This document shows positions 35,037 to 50,512 of a stretch of DNA of 64,000 bases, one piece after another (position 1 is the stretch's first letter; the number at the start of each line of letters is the position of its first letter). This DNA comes from Erythrobacter sp. SCSIO 43205. Its GTDB lineage: Bacteria > Pseudomonadota > Alphaproteobacteria > Sphingomonadales > Sphingomonadaceae. The notes beneath the pieces are model-generated. The model was not told the origin of the DNA. It did no database searches and worked only from the letters and a program-made list of their open reading frames with translations. The DNA lies in the NCBI RefSeq assembly GCF_019904235.1, contig NZ_CP063202.1:3100001-3164000 (forward strand), in the 5' to 3' direction. The translations under genes were made by a program, and so were the position numbers.

Positions 35037-36400
35037 GCGAATGCTCCCTGCCCACTTTTCCGGACATTTGATGATTGGTTGGGCGGGGCGAGGCCCCTTT
35101 GCGTCGCGCGCACAGCCAGCCACGCAGCGACTACGAACAAAGCGCCTTCTGCGGCGAAGACCAGTTGGAAGGCAGAGCCATCGTCCAAGGCCCTGCGCCC
35201 AATGTCGACACCGAGCGAGCCGACGAGGCCGCCAAGACCAAAGGCGATGGCTTGGGCAGCGCCCCAGACACCCATCCGCACACCTTCGCGGGTGCGCTCG
35301 CCCGAGCCTGCCAAACCCATCATCGCGCCAATGGCGGCAACCGCGAACAAGCCATTGCAAAACCCCAGCGCAAAGACATTGGCATGGATCGGCCAGCCCG
35401 CACCGACCTTGGCTCCGAGCGCTAGGCAGGCGAGCGCTGCGGCGGAGCCCAGACACCCAAAGACAATCCAATGGCGAAGCTCGACCGGCATCCGGCCCTT
35501 GAACGCGCTCCCCCCGATCCCTGCGACTATCATGCCCGCCAGAACCCCGCCCGATTGCATCCCGCCAAGCCCGGTGCTCTCGCCCGGTGTCATGCCAAAG
35601 ACGAGCCCTGCGAAGGGTTCGAGGATCAAATCCTGCATATTGAACGCCATCATTGAGGCGAAGATGAAGAGGGTGAAGCGGCGCGCGGCTTTCTCGGCGA
35701 ATATCTCGCTCAAGGCTTCGCGGAAGCTTGGAGGGCTGGTGTCCTTGGACGTCTCCGCAAAATCGAAGGGCTCGCGCGGCTCTAGGCGGAAGGTTGCGAG
35801 CGCTGCGACGGTCAGGCAGGCGATGAGAAGGCCAGAGGCGACCCACCACAGTCGCTCAGGCGAGAAGGGGTCGATCAGCTGGCTCACCGTGATGGCTGAC
35901 ACCACGATCCCTGCGATCATCATGATCCATGTGACAGCGGCTGCTGCTGCGCGGCGCTCAGGCGCAACGCCCGATGCAAGCAGAGCCAACGCCGATGTGC
36001 CACTAGCGCCAACGCCAATGCCGATGAGCGTGTAGGCAAAAATGCCCAACGTTAGGCCAAGCCACCATTGCTCAGCGGTTATCAGCGTGGTCTGCACCGC
36101 AAGGCACGCGCCGAGCGCCAGCACGGCCAGCCCCCCCATAATCCAGATGGTGCGCCCTGCGCCCTTATCGGAGCCGTGGCCCCACAGCGGGCGGCACAAT
36201 TGCACGGCGTAATGCCAACCAACAAGCCCTGCGGGAAGCGCTGCGGCAAGCGCATATTCGACCACCATCAACCGATTGAGCACGGTCGTTGTCAGCATCA
36301 CCATCGCGCCGATGCTCGCTTGCACGAGGCCGATACGGATGATCGCGAACCACGTGAGGCCGCGCGTTCTTTCCAGAAGAGGAGAGGTGGATGCGTGCAT
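35033..36400 (-). CDS. PucC-like BCD-family MFS transporter
   Basis: 455-aa membrane protein with about 12 helices of the bacteriochlorophyll-delivery (BCD) branch of the major facilitator superfamily. It shares the RIGLVQASIGAMVML and LNRLMVVEY segments with LhaA encoded at 48998. Its usual place between bchG and bchP suggests pigment handling during antenna assembly; often named pucC or bch2. It starts at ATG 36400, one base into the bchG stop (TGATG). Confidence 0.92.
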   Translation of the reverse strand: MHASTSPLLERTRGLTWFAIIRIGLVQASIGAMVMLTTTVLNRLMVVEYALAAALPAGLVGWHYAVQLCRPLWGHGSDKGAGRTIWIMGGLAVLALGACLAVQTTLITAEQWWLGLTLGIFAYTLIGIGVGASGTSALALLASGVAPERRAAAAAVTWIMMIAGIVVSAITVSQLIDPFSPERLWWVASGLLIACLTVAALATFRLEPREPFDFAETSKDTSPPSFREALSEIFAEKAARRFTLFIFASMMAFNMQDLILEPFAGLVFGMTPGESTGLGGMQSGGVLAGMIVAGIGGSAFKGRMPVELRHWIVFGCLGSAAALACLALGAKVGAGWPIHANVFALGFCNGLFAVAAIGAMMGLAGSGERTREGVRMGVWGAAQAIAFGLGGLVGSLGVDIGRRALDDGSAFQLVFAAEGALFVVAAWLAVRATQRGLAPPNQSSNVRKSGQGAFA

Positions 36401-37374
36401 CAGATATACCCACCAAGTCCCAGCGCCGCCGCGAGCATACCAAGCACATAGAGCGTCACGCCCACACCATTGTACCACGGCGCTTGCTTTTTGGGATTGC
36501 TGAGCAAGCGCGGCATGGCGGCAAATTGTGCGATCAAGACCGCTGCCACGACCAGAGCCGCGATGCTCTCACCCCAAGCCGCCAAAGCTGCGATCACCAC
36601 GATCTGCGCAAGTGCCATCACCGCGCAAGCCAATCGTGCAGCCCTGCCAACGCCGAGCGTCACGGGAAGCGATTTAAGGCCTGTTGCCCGGTCGCCCTCG
36701 ACCGCCTTGAAATCATTGAGGGTCATAATTCCGTGCGCGCCAAGGCTATAGAGTACGAGGGTGATCAGTACCTCCGCCCTCGGCATCGCGCCGAGCATGA
36801 CCGCTGCGCCGGTAAACCAGCTGAGCCCTTCATAGGTGAGGCCGACCACCGCTGGACCTGTCCACCCGCTCGTTTTGAAGCGGAACGGCGGCGCGCTATA
36901 GCCCCATGCGAGCGCCAACCCCACGAGCGAGGCTGCAAACACCAGCGGGCCCAGCAACCACCCCACTAACGCCGACAAAGCGGTCGCGATCAATGCTATC
37001 CAGAGCCCCATGCGCCCCGGAATACGGCCAGAGGGGATGGGTCTGTCGGGTTCGTTGATGGCATCGACATGGCGGTCGAACCAATCGTTCACCGCCTGGC
37101 TGGTGCCGCAGACCAAAGGCCCTGCGAGCAAGACGCCGCCTGCGACGAACCATAGCCTGCCATCAAGCCCTGCACCAGACGAAACCGCCCCGCACATGAA
37201 GGCCCACATTGGCGGAAACCAGGTGATGGGTTTAAGAAGCTCCACCACATCGCCGGGGCGCGGTGAGCGTTTTTGGGAAAGAGATGCGGATTGCGCCGCT
37301 TCTTCACCCCGTGTGTCCTCCAACCGATCTTGCGGCAGCGGCGGTGTGCGAGTCGAGATGGCGGACCTCTCCAT
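36400..37374 (-). CDS. bchG: Bacteriochlorophyll synthase
   Basis: 324-aa UbiA-family prenyltransferase that esterifies bacteriochlorophyllide a with geranylgeranyl diphosphate. The Asp-rich motif NDWFDRHVDAIN and the second site NDFKAVEGDR are present, with about eight membrane helices. The first 40 residues are a charged, probably cytosolic extension. The putative promoter lies so close to the ATG that the message may be leaderless. Confidence 0.96.
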   Translation of the reverse strand: MERSAISTRTPPLPQDRLEDTRGEEAAQSASLSQKRSPRPGDVVELLKPITWFPPMWAFMCGAVSSGAGLDGRLWFVAGGVLLAGPLVCGTSQAVNDWFDRHVDAINEPDRPIPSGRIPGRMGLWIALIATALSALVGWLLGPLVFAASLVGLALAWGYSAPPFRFKTSGWTGPAVVGLTYEGLSWFTGAAVMLGAMPRAEVLITLVLYSLGAHGIMTLNDFKAVEGDRATGLKSLPVTLGVGRAARLACAVMALAQIVVIAALAAWGESIAALVVAAVLIAQFAAMPRLLSNPKKQAPWYNGVGVTLYVLGMLAAALGLGGYI

Positions 37375-37382
37375 AAGTGGAC

Positions 37383-37423
37383 AGGCTATGCTTGACAGTC
37401 CCTATCGTCAAATCTTTTTGACA
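37383..37423 (-). promoter_or_regulatory. bchG promoter with overlapping PpsR-type site
   Basis: CGT-N12-ACA at 37406-37423 is one mismatch from the PpsR consensus and has a strong inner palindrome GTCAAA-tctt-TTTGAC. On the minus strand its end supplies a -35 (TTGACG, 37411-37406), followed after 17 nt by TAGCCT (37388-37383). A second TTGACA lies at 37392-37397 on the plus strand. Confidence 0.6.
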
Positions 37424-37604
37424 CTTAATGCACGCTATTCACGTTTTCTCGCACAATGTGTGCCGGTTGGTTTAAAAAAGCGGCGTGTTTTTCAGGGCAG
37501 GTTTAAGAAATTCTCGCCAATCAGAGCGCGGCGAATGGCCCTTAAAAGCTCGCTTTTAAGAGAATTGCCTGAGCCTTGCCCGGGCCTTGACTTGCGAAAC
37601 GCAA
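37424..37604. other. Intergenic region between bchG promoter and ppsR end
   Basis: No gene seen. It holds A/T-rich sequence and CTTAAAAGC-tc-GCTTTTAAG (37541-37560), a near-perfect dyad whose loop is too short for a good hairpin, with no T-run. It may be an inefficient ppsR terminator. Confidence 0.4.
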
Positions 37605-39029
37605 TTATTCGGTGTCGTCACCAGCCAGATTGCCAAGTCCGTGACGGTGGAGCTTGGAATAAAGGCTTTGGCGCGAAAGGCCGAGGATCTCGGCGGCTGA
37701 TGCGCGGTTATCAGACGTGTATTCGAGCGCCGCTTCGATGCACAAACGCTCGATCAGATCGGTGCTCTCACGCACAATCTCTTTCAGCGACATCCGCCCA
37801 ACAAGTTCGGTGAGTTGTTCAACCGAGCGAGGCATTTCTGAAGGTCCGGGAGGCAGATCGCGCAGACGCCGACCAATCTGACGAATAACAAAGGCATAAT
37901 GCCCATCATCTTCACCCACGCGCACAGCAGAAAGTTCAATCTGCTCGCCTTCAAGATCGTCATTGAGGCGCAAAATCGTGCTGACATTGCGCGCGCAGCC
38001 GTGCTGATCGATTTGCCCCTCGATCAATTCAAGATCAATCCCGGGACGACCAATCCAATTTGACAAGCGTTGACCGTGGATGGGATCAATGCTGGGCGCC
38101 TGGACCATCTCAATGAAAGCGGCATTAGCGCTGACCACTTCGAGATTGGCATCGGCAATGACGAAGGCATCGGGCATTTGATCGACCAGTTCAAGAAGCG
38201 GGCCGACCGGCGCTGCCGCCGCTTCCTCGATTGTTTCCAGTCGGATGAGGAGCAATTTAGTGCGCTCCTGAATAAATCCGTTCGCATGAGCAAGAACCGT
38301 GCGCGATCCCTTGCTAACCGTCAACTCCACAGGCGAGGCGCTATTGGATGCAAGCGCTGCGCCAGCAAGTGACTGAAGCACTTCGCGCGAAGGTTTTGCC
38401 ACGAATGTGGGCAGCTTTTTGCCCGCCAAACTACCGCTTCTCGCTCCGAGAAGCGAATGAGCCATCGCATTGGCCTCACGTATTTTGAGCGAAGCCGCTT
38501 CAACGATCACCATCGCTTCGCCGGAATGCTCGAACAAGGTGCGATAGCGCGCATCCAACTGACGCATTCTCAGATAATCACGCTCAAGCGATTGCTGGAC
38601 TTGCAAAAGCCTCTGCTGCATCCGCCCGGCCTCGCGCATATCGCGGCCAAAGGCGATGGCGTGTTTTCCTGCGTCAATCGAGAGGATAGCATAGCGAATG
38701 GGCACATCCCCTTCGCGCGTCGAATGGTTCACCTGACGCCAGTGCTGCACCTCTCCGCGGCGGGCCGCAGCGAGCATTTCCATGACTTTGGGGCGGCTTT
38801 CAACCGTGACCGTGTCGATCCAGTTCAGGCCTTCCCAGCCATCGAAGCCGGGGAATTCCTGCGGATCGAAGGCCGTGTCAACGATCGTGCCGCTTTCATC
38901 GAGCACAAGCGTAATATCGCCTGCGACCATCGCAAGCTTGGTCGCTGTATCCGCATCAAGCGTATCAAACAGTTCTGCGGCTTTGCCGAAGGGGTTTTTT
39001 CCCTCGATCGAATGCTTGCGGGTCAGCAT
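37605..39029 (-). CDS. ppsR: PpsR/CrtJ transcriptional repressor
   Basis: 474-aa redox/light-responsive repressor of photosynthesis genes. It has PAS-type regions (about residues 30-130, 155-265 and 278-390) with a coiled linker (MQQRLLQVQQSLERD), and a C-terminal Fis-type helix-turn-helix (about 425-465, NRASAAEILGLSRQSLYSKLHRHGL). Cys430 in the DNA-binding domain matches the conserved redox Cys (Cys424 in R. sphaeroides). No Cys is found near residue 251; the only other Cys is Cys345. It is 12 nt downstream of aerR, the usual pair. Confidence 0.96.
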   Translation of the reverse strand: MLTRKHSIEGKNPFGKAAELFDTLDADTATKLAMVAGDITLVLDESGTIVDTAFDPQEFPGFDGWEGLNWIDTVTVESRPKVMEMLAAARRGEVQHWRQVNHSTREGDVPIRYAILSIDAGKHAIAFGRDMREAGRMQQRLLQVQQSLERDYLRMRQLDARYRTLFEHSGEAMVIVEAASLKIREANAMAHSLLGARSGSLAGKKLPTFVAKPSREVLQSLAGAALASNSASPVELTVSKGSRTVLAHANGFIQERTKLLLIRLETIEEAAAAPVGPLLELVDQMPDAFVIADANLEVVSANAAFIEMVQAPSIDPIHGQRLSNWIGRPGIDLELIEGQIDQHGCARNVSTILRLNDDLEGEQIELSAVRVGEDDGHYAFVIRQIGRRLRDLPPGPSEMPRSVEQLTELVGRMSLKEIVRESTDLIERLCIEAALEYTSDNRASAAEILGLSRQSLYSKLHRHGLGNLAGDDTE

Positions 39030-39041
39030 TGAGGAGCCTGC

Positions 39042-39998
39042 CTATACTAGCGTCTGCGCACGCACCTTCGCGGACTTCACCAACGCTTCTGCCACTTCAA
39101 GGGCGGCCCGAGCGTCGGCGCCGGTCCCATCGGCTCCCACTTCGGCAACAATTGCTGGATTCTGGTTGATCATTCGACCACCGACTAAAATTGATACTTC
39201 CGGATTGCGCGATGCAAGGCGCATTGCGGCAATAAAATTGCTTGCCGCGGCGCTAGGGCAATCTTTGGAGAGGGTCAATCCTATCAGGTCGAAGGATTCC
39301 TTGCTCAAAATGCTGAGAATCTCTCCGCGAGCCGGTTCAGAGAACAAGCAAGTGTCCCATCCTGCACGAGAAAATACGTTCTCAAGTATCTGAGGCCCCA
39401 TGAAATGCTGGTCCCCTGGCATGGGGAAAAATATTGCACTTTTTACAACAGTTGCAGTTGGCGCAATCAAATCTGGGGAAAGCGAAGAAAAATCGTGCAT
39501 CACCTCGCGCAAACGCCACAAGCCCATTGTCACATCAACGAAATCGCACGAATCCTGCTCCCACCCCTCACCCAAACAGCGAGCGGCAGGGGCGAGCAAT
39601 TCATCGTAAATCGCATCGATTTCAATGCCCTCATCGAGGAAAACCTGCACCCTTTTCATCAGCTGCGCGCGATCAAGCTGCACCAGGAGCTGCGCAAATT
39701 GGCGCACTTGTTTCAAGGAAATCGAGCGCGGGCTCGCAGCGGAACCATCTTCCCCCACATCCCCGGGTTTGGCAGTCTGAACACGAAAAAGCGCTGAAGC
39801 GTCCGCGCCATCAACAACCGAATTAAAAGCGTCCTGCACAAGCGCCATGGCCTTTTGTCCGCGCTGCGGTGACTTTCCAGCCGAACCCCAGCGATAGGAG
39901 CCGCCTAACGCGTCTTTTAAGGCAGAGCGCTTGGTGCCCCGGTCTTTAGTTGATCGGGATCGCTGCGACTTGGGATCAGGCGAAGTGAAAAACGCCAT
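39042..39998 (-). CDS. ppaA: B12-binding antirepressor AerR/PpaA
   Basis: 318-aa regulator with a helical bundle (WEQDSCDFVDVTMGLWRLREVMH) and a cobalamin-binding domain. The B12 motif DxHxxG is complete as DQHFMG with His198. In Rhodobacter AerR binds cobalamin in light and antagonises CrtJ/PpsR (known). The first 70-80 residues are basic and unstructured-looking. ATG 39998 follows GGAGGG at a good distance; longer in-frame starts cross the control region. It is co-transcribed with ppsR. Confidence 0.92.
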   Translation of the reverse strand: MAFFTSPDPKSQRSRSTKDRGTKRSALKDALGGSYRWGSAGKSPQRGQKAMALVQDAFNSVVDGADASALFRVQTAKPGDVGEDGSAASPRSISLKQVRQFAQLLVQLDRAQLMKRVQVFLDEGIEIDAIYDELLAPAARCLGEGWEQDSCDFVDVTMGLWRLREVMHDFSSLSPDLIAPTATVVKSAIFFPMPGDQHFMGPQILENVFSRAGWDTCLFSEPARGEILSILSKESFDLIGLTLSKDCPSAAASNFIAAMRLASRNPEVSILVGGRMINQNPAIVAEVGADGTGADARAALEVAEALVKSAKVRAQTLV

Positions 39999-40211
39999 GC
40001 CAGTGCCCTCCGGGCTCCCGGCTGTTGATCTCCGGGACTGGCGCGCAAGCGTGTCGAAGCTGGCTCGGATTGAAAGCGCGTCGGAACTGGCGAGGTCGAA
40101 AGTGCTTCGACTCCTAAGCCACCAGCGTCTCTCATTTAGCCGATATCGCGTGCAGATGCAATTGCTCGGCGAACATGAGGTCACCGTAAGAGGTCACCGC
40201 AATAAGCCTGA

Positions 40212-40268
40212 TGTCCACTTTTATTTACGTCCAAACAATTTGACACTCGATCAGGAGAGGAGTAGAAA
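40212..40268 (+). promoter_or_regulatory. bchF promoter with tandem PpsR-type sites
   Basis: Two one-mismatch sites overlap by 2 nt: TGT-N12-ACG (40212-40229) and CGT-N12-ACA (40228-40245). The second ends in a perfect -35 TTGACA (40240-40245), followed after 17 nt by TAGAAA (40263-40268). Expected start of transcription is about 27 nt before the bchF ATG. The sites also face the divergent aerR/ppsR genes, so PpsR may control itself. Confidence 0.7.
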
Positions 40269-40301
40269 TCCAACTCAGAGAAAAGGGCGAAAAATTAGAG
40301 G

Positions 40302-42154
<1,853 letters not shown>

Positions 42155-42156
42155 CA

Positions 42157-43729
42157 ATGCAGCTTTCGGTCTGGACATATGAAGGCCCGCCCCATGTCGG
42201 CGCGATGCGTGTCGCCACCGCGATGAAGGGGCTGCACTACGTCCTGCACGCGCCGCAGGGTGACACCTATGCGGACCTGCTCTTCACCATGATTGAGCGG
42301 CGTGGGTCACGCCCGCCGGTGACCTACACGACTTTTGAAGCGCGCGACCTTGGCAAAGATACAGCGCAGCTTTTCCAAGACGCCGCAATGGACGCGATCG
42401 AGCGCTTCAAGCCTGAGGCGATCATCGTGGGCGCGTCGTGCACCGCAGAGCTTATTCAAGATGATCCGGGCGGCCTCACAGACGCGATGGACCTCCCCTG
42501 CCCTGCAATTCCACTGGAACTGCCTAGCTATCAGCGCAAGGAAAACTGGGGTGCGGCAGAGACCTTTTACCAGATCGTGCGCCATCTCGCCGATCAAAGT
42601 GTGACGCCGCAGCCGCGCGAAGGCCGCAAGGCGCGCGCGAACATCCTCGGGCCCACGGCCCTCGGCTTCCGGCACCGCGATGACCTTATCGAGGTCCGCA
42701 AAATCCTTGAACAATTGGACGTTGAAGTGAACCTCGTCGCGCCTCTCAATGCGCGGCCCTCCGACATAGCGCGCATTGGCAATGCCGACTTCAACATCGT
42801 CCTTTACCCAGAAATCGCAGATGAGGCGGCCCGCTGGCTCGAACGCACGTTCAAGCAGCCACGCATCCGCTCAATCCCATTCGGAGTGAGTAGCACTCGT
42901 GCATTCATATCCGAAGTCGCCGAGCTGGTGGGTGCAGATCCCACGCCTGCCCTCGGCGACACCAATTCCCGGCTCCCGTGGTGGAGCCGCAGCGTCGATT
43001 CGACTTACCTCACCGGCAAGCGCGTCTTCATCTTTGGCGATGCGACCCACGCGGTGGCCGCCGCGCGCATTGCCCGCGATGAGCTTGGCTTCGAGGTCTG
43101 CGGGCTTGGTTGCTACAATCGCGAATTTGCCCGCGACGTGCGCGAGGCGGCGAAGGACCACGGGGTCGAGCCGCTGATCACCGACGACCACTTGGAGGTC
43201 GAAGAAGCCATCGCCAAGGCCGCGCCTGAAATGGTTTTGGGAACGCAGATGGAGCGGCATATTGCCAAGCGTTTGGGCATCCCTTGCGCTGTGATCTCTG
43301 CGCCCGTTCACGTGCAGGATTTCCCTGCGCGCCACAGCCCCCAAATGGGTTTTGAAGGCGCGAATGTCATTTTCGACACTTGGGTCCACCCGCTGGTGAT
43401 GGGCTTGGAAGAGCACCTTCTCACCATGTTCCGCGAGGACTTTGAGTTCTCCGACGAGGCAGGCGCCTCGCACCATGCGGCGCACGCACCCAGTCCTTCT
43501 TCTTTAGGCACGGCGCATAAGACTCCAATGGCTCAGGAGGATGAGGTAGTGCCCGAGCCCGAGGTGACCGAACTCGACAGCCCGGCATGGACTTACGAGG
43601 CCTCACGCGAGCTTAAGAAAATCCCCTTCTTCGTGCGCGGCAAAGCCAAGCGCAACACGGAAGCCTTCGCTGCTGAATTTGGCAGGGGCGAGATCGATCT
43701 AGAGACACTTTACGATGCGAAGGCGCATT

Positions 43730-43740
<11 letters not shown>
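42157..43740 (+). CDS. bchB: Light-independent protochlorophyllide reductase subunit B
   Basis: 527-aa NifK-like partner of BchN. The unusual aspartate cluster ligand is present at Asp36 ([11 protein letters not shown]), and [17 protein letters not shown] is typical. The C-terminal 60 residues, joined by a variable Ala/Ser/Pro-rich linker, form the small domain seen in DPOR ([19 protein letters not shown]). It lies 2 nt after bchN. Confidence 0.97.
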
Positions 43741-48266
<4,526 letters not shown>

Positions 48267-48267
<1 letters not shown>

Positions 48268-49001
48268 TGGCGACACACGCACCTCAGCGCCTTGATGCGC
48301 CCTACACCGCTCGCCGGGAAGCTTTGGCGACCTATTTCGACAGCACCGCCAAGCAGGCGTGGATCGATCTCACCTCTGATGCAAAAGTCAGCGGAATTCG
48401 CGCCACGGTGCGCGCAGGACGCGATGAGATGCGGCGGACTTTGGTGAGCTGGCTTCCCACCGACCTGCGCCGCACGCGGGTGCTTGATGCAGGCTGCGGC
48501 ACGGGCGCGCTGGCACTCGAAGCCGCGTGCCTTGGCGCAGATGTGACCGCTGTTGATGTCGCAGGCGGGCTCGTCGAAGTCGCCAAAAGCCGCGCCACAG
48601 GTTTCTGCGGCCATGGCAAAGTGCGTTGGCGCGCAGGCGATATGCTCGATCCTGAACACGGGCATTTCGCCCATGTGGTCGCGATGGATTCGCTCATCCA
48701 CTATTCGCCCGACAATCTCGTCGACGCATTGGAAGAGCTTTCCACGCGCACGAGCGGTTCGATCCTCTTCACTTTCGCCCCTCACACAGCCCTGCTTGGC
48801 GCGATGCACACGGTCGGCAAGGTCTTTCCAAAGAGCGATCGTTCACCCGCGATCGTACCCGTGGCTGAAGATGACCTTCGCAAACGCCTTCAACGCCTTG
48901 AAGGATGGAGCATCGGGCGCACCCAGCGCATCTCAAGCGGTTTCTACAAAAGCCAGGCCCTGGAATTGGTCAGGACTGGGGAGTTAGTGCGAAACCCATG
49001 A
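48267..49001 (+). CDS. bchM: Magnesium protoporphyrin IX methyltransferase
   Basis: 244-aa SAM-dependent O-methyltransferase acting right after Mg chelation. The SAM motif VLDAGCGTGAL is at about residues 72-82, and the acceptor region includes MDSLIHYSPDNLVDAL. ATG 48267 overlaps the bchL stop (TGATG) and the stop overlaps lhaA (ATGA). Confidence 0.96.
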
Positions 49002-50431
49002 GCCAGCGCCAGCGCCCTTCCTATCAATTTGCCCGCATGATCGCGGATTTGATGCCGTTTGCCGATGCGGCGAGCAAGGAGCTGCCTTTGTCGCGGCTGC
49101 TGCGCTTGTCGCTGTTTCAGGTGAGCGTCGGGATGGCGATGGTCTTGCTGAGCGGCACATTGAACCGCGTCATGGTGGTGGAACTTGGCACGCCCACATG
49201 GCTGATCGCGACGCTGATTGCGGTGCCCATGCTGGTTGCCCCGTTCCGCGCGCTTATCGGGCATAAGTCTGACCGTCATGTCTCGGCCCTTGGCTGGAGG
49301 CGCGTGCCGTACATCTGGTTTGGCACCATGATGCAGTTCGGCGGGCTTGCGATCATGCCTTTCGCGCTGCTTTTGCTTGAGCTTGAAGGGCGTTTCGAGA
49401 TCGGCCTTGTGGCAGCGGCAGTGGCATTCTTGCTCACCGGGCTTGGCTTCCACGTGACGCAAACCGCAGGCCTCGCGCTCGCGACCGACCTCGCGCCTGA
49501 GGACAAACGCCCGCGCGCCGTCGCGCTCCTCTACGTTATGTTGCTGGTCGGGATGATGCTCGCCGCTTTCGTCATTGGCGGGCTGCTTATCGACTTTAGC
49601 CCCACGCGCCTCGTGCAAGTGATACAGGGCGCTGCACTTCTCACCATGGTGCTCAACCTTGTGGCCTTGTGGAAGCAAGAGGCACGTGCGCCTGAACGCA
49701 CCAAAGCGGACCCTGATGCGCCAAGCTTCAGCGAGCTTTGGAACGACTTCGTGCGCGATGGCCGCAATGCACGCCTCTTGACCGCCATCGGCATTGGCGC
49801 TGCGGGCTTCGCAATGCAGGACGCGCTGCTTGAGCCGTTTGGCGGGGAAATCCTGGGCCTTTCCGTGGGCGCGACCACCGGGCTTACCGGCGCATGGGCG
49901 CTGGGTGCGCTGATCGGTTTTATCTATTCGGGTCGCCGCATGACGCTTGGCGCTGACCCGCTTCGCCTTGCAGGGCTTGGCCTTGTAATCGGGGTCAACG
50001 CTTTCCTTCTCGTCCTGTTTGCAGGGCCCTTTGGTTCTGCCGCCATGCTCTATGCAGGCGCGCTTCTCATCGGGCTGGGCCTTGGGCTCTTCTCGGTTGG
50101 CACCCTTATCGAAGCGATGGCGCTCGCAAAATCCGAAACCGCAGGGCTTGCGCTTGGCGCATGGGGCGCGGTGCAGGCAACGTGCGCAGGCGGCGGGATT
50201 GCCCTTGGCGGAGCGCTTCGCGATTTCATCGCCTGGATCGCAGCCGCCGATGCGAGCGCCACCATCGCTACGCGCGCAAGTGGCTACGCAGCCGTTTATA
50301 TCATTGAAATCCTGCTGCTTATTGCAGGGCTCGCCGCGATTGGCCCGCTTGTCGGGCGCACTCGCATCTCCTCCATCGAAACACGGAACAAATCAGACCA
50401 ACCCTTTGGTCTGCAGGAGTTCCCAACATGA
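48998..50431 (+). CDS. lhaA: Light-harvesting 1 assembly protein LhaA
   Basis: 477-aa BCD-family MFS protein with about 12 helices, for LH1 assembly. Conserved features are RLSLFQVSVGMAMVLLSGTLNRVMVVE and GHKSDRHVSALGWRRVPYIWFG-type sequence (WRRVPYIWFGTMMQFGG). It lies between bchM and puhA as in other purple bacteria. The last third overlaps what may be the promoter of puhA. Confidence 0.94.
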   Translation: MSQRQRPSYQFARMIADLMPFADAASKELPLSRLLRLSLFQVSVGMAMVLLSGTLNRVMVVELGTPTWLIATLIAVPMLVAPFRALIGHKSDRHVSALGWRRVPYIWFGTMMQFGGLAIMPFALLLLELEGRFEIGLVAAAVAFLLTGLGFHVTQTAGLALATDLAPEDKRPRAVALLYVMLLVGMMLAAFVIGGLLIDFSPTRLVQVIQGAALLTMVLNLVALWKQEARAPERTKADPDAPSFSELWNDFVRDGRNARLLTAIGIGAAGFAMQDALLEPFGGEILGLSVGATTGLTGAWALGALIGFIYSGRRMTLGADPLRLAGLGLVIGVNAFLLVLFAGPFGSAAMLYAGALLIGLGLGLFSVGTLIEAMALAKSETAGLALGAWGAVQATCAGGGIALGGALRDFIAWIAAADASATIATRASGYAAVYIIEILLLIAGLAAIGPLVGRTRISSIETRNKSDQPFGLQEFPT

Positions 50432-50512
50432 ACCGCTTGCTCGGGATAGAGCGGTCCAAAAGCCGAAAGGGCTCACTGCAGGGGCCCTTGATTATGACCA
50501 AAGGAACGTACC
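50432..50512 (+). promoter_or_regulatory. Leader between lhaA and puhA
   Basis: An 81-nt gap with two small hairpins (CCGCT...AGCGG at 50432-50453 and AGCC-gaaa-GGGCT near 50461-50475). They may process the message so that puhA is translated separately. No promoter motif assigned; the puhA ribosome site AAAGGAA is at its end. Confidence 0.35.

Noticed and set aside
35037..35849. Long N-terminal extension of the bchP reading frame
   Set aside because: It lies within the PucC-like gene in another frame; the FAD motif of BchP begins just after ATG 35036, which overlaps the upstream stop as in other PGC junctions.
34509..36035. 508-residue plus-strand frame opposite bchP and the PucC-like gene
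   Set aside because: Antisense shadow; low-complexity Ala/Pro/Arg/Ser sequence and full overlap with two well-conserved PGC genes.
37541..37560. CTTAAAAGC/GCTTTTAAG dyad as ppsR terminator
   Set aside because: Only 2 nt separate the arms and no T-run follows in the ppsR direction; noted only in the intergenic entry.
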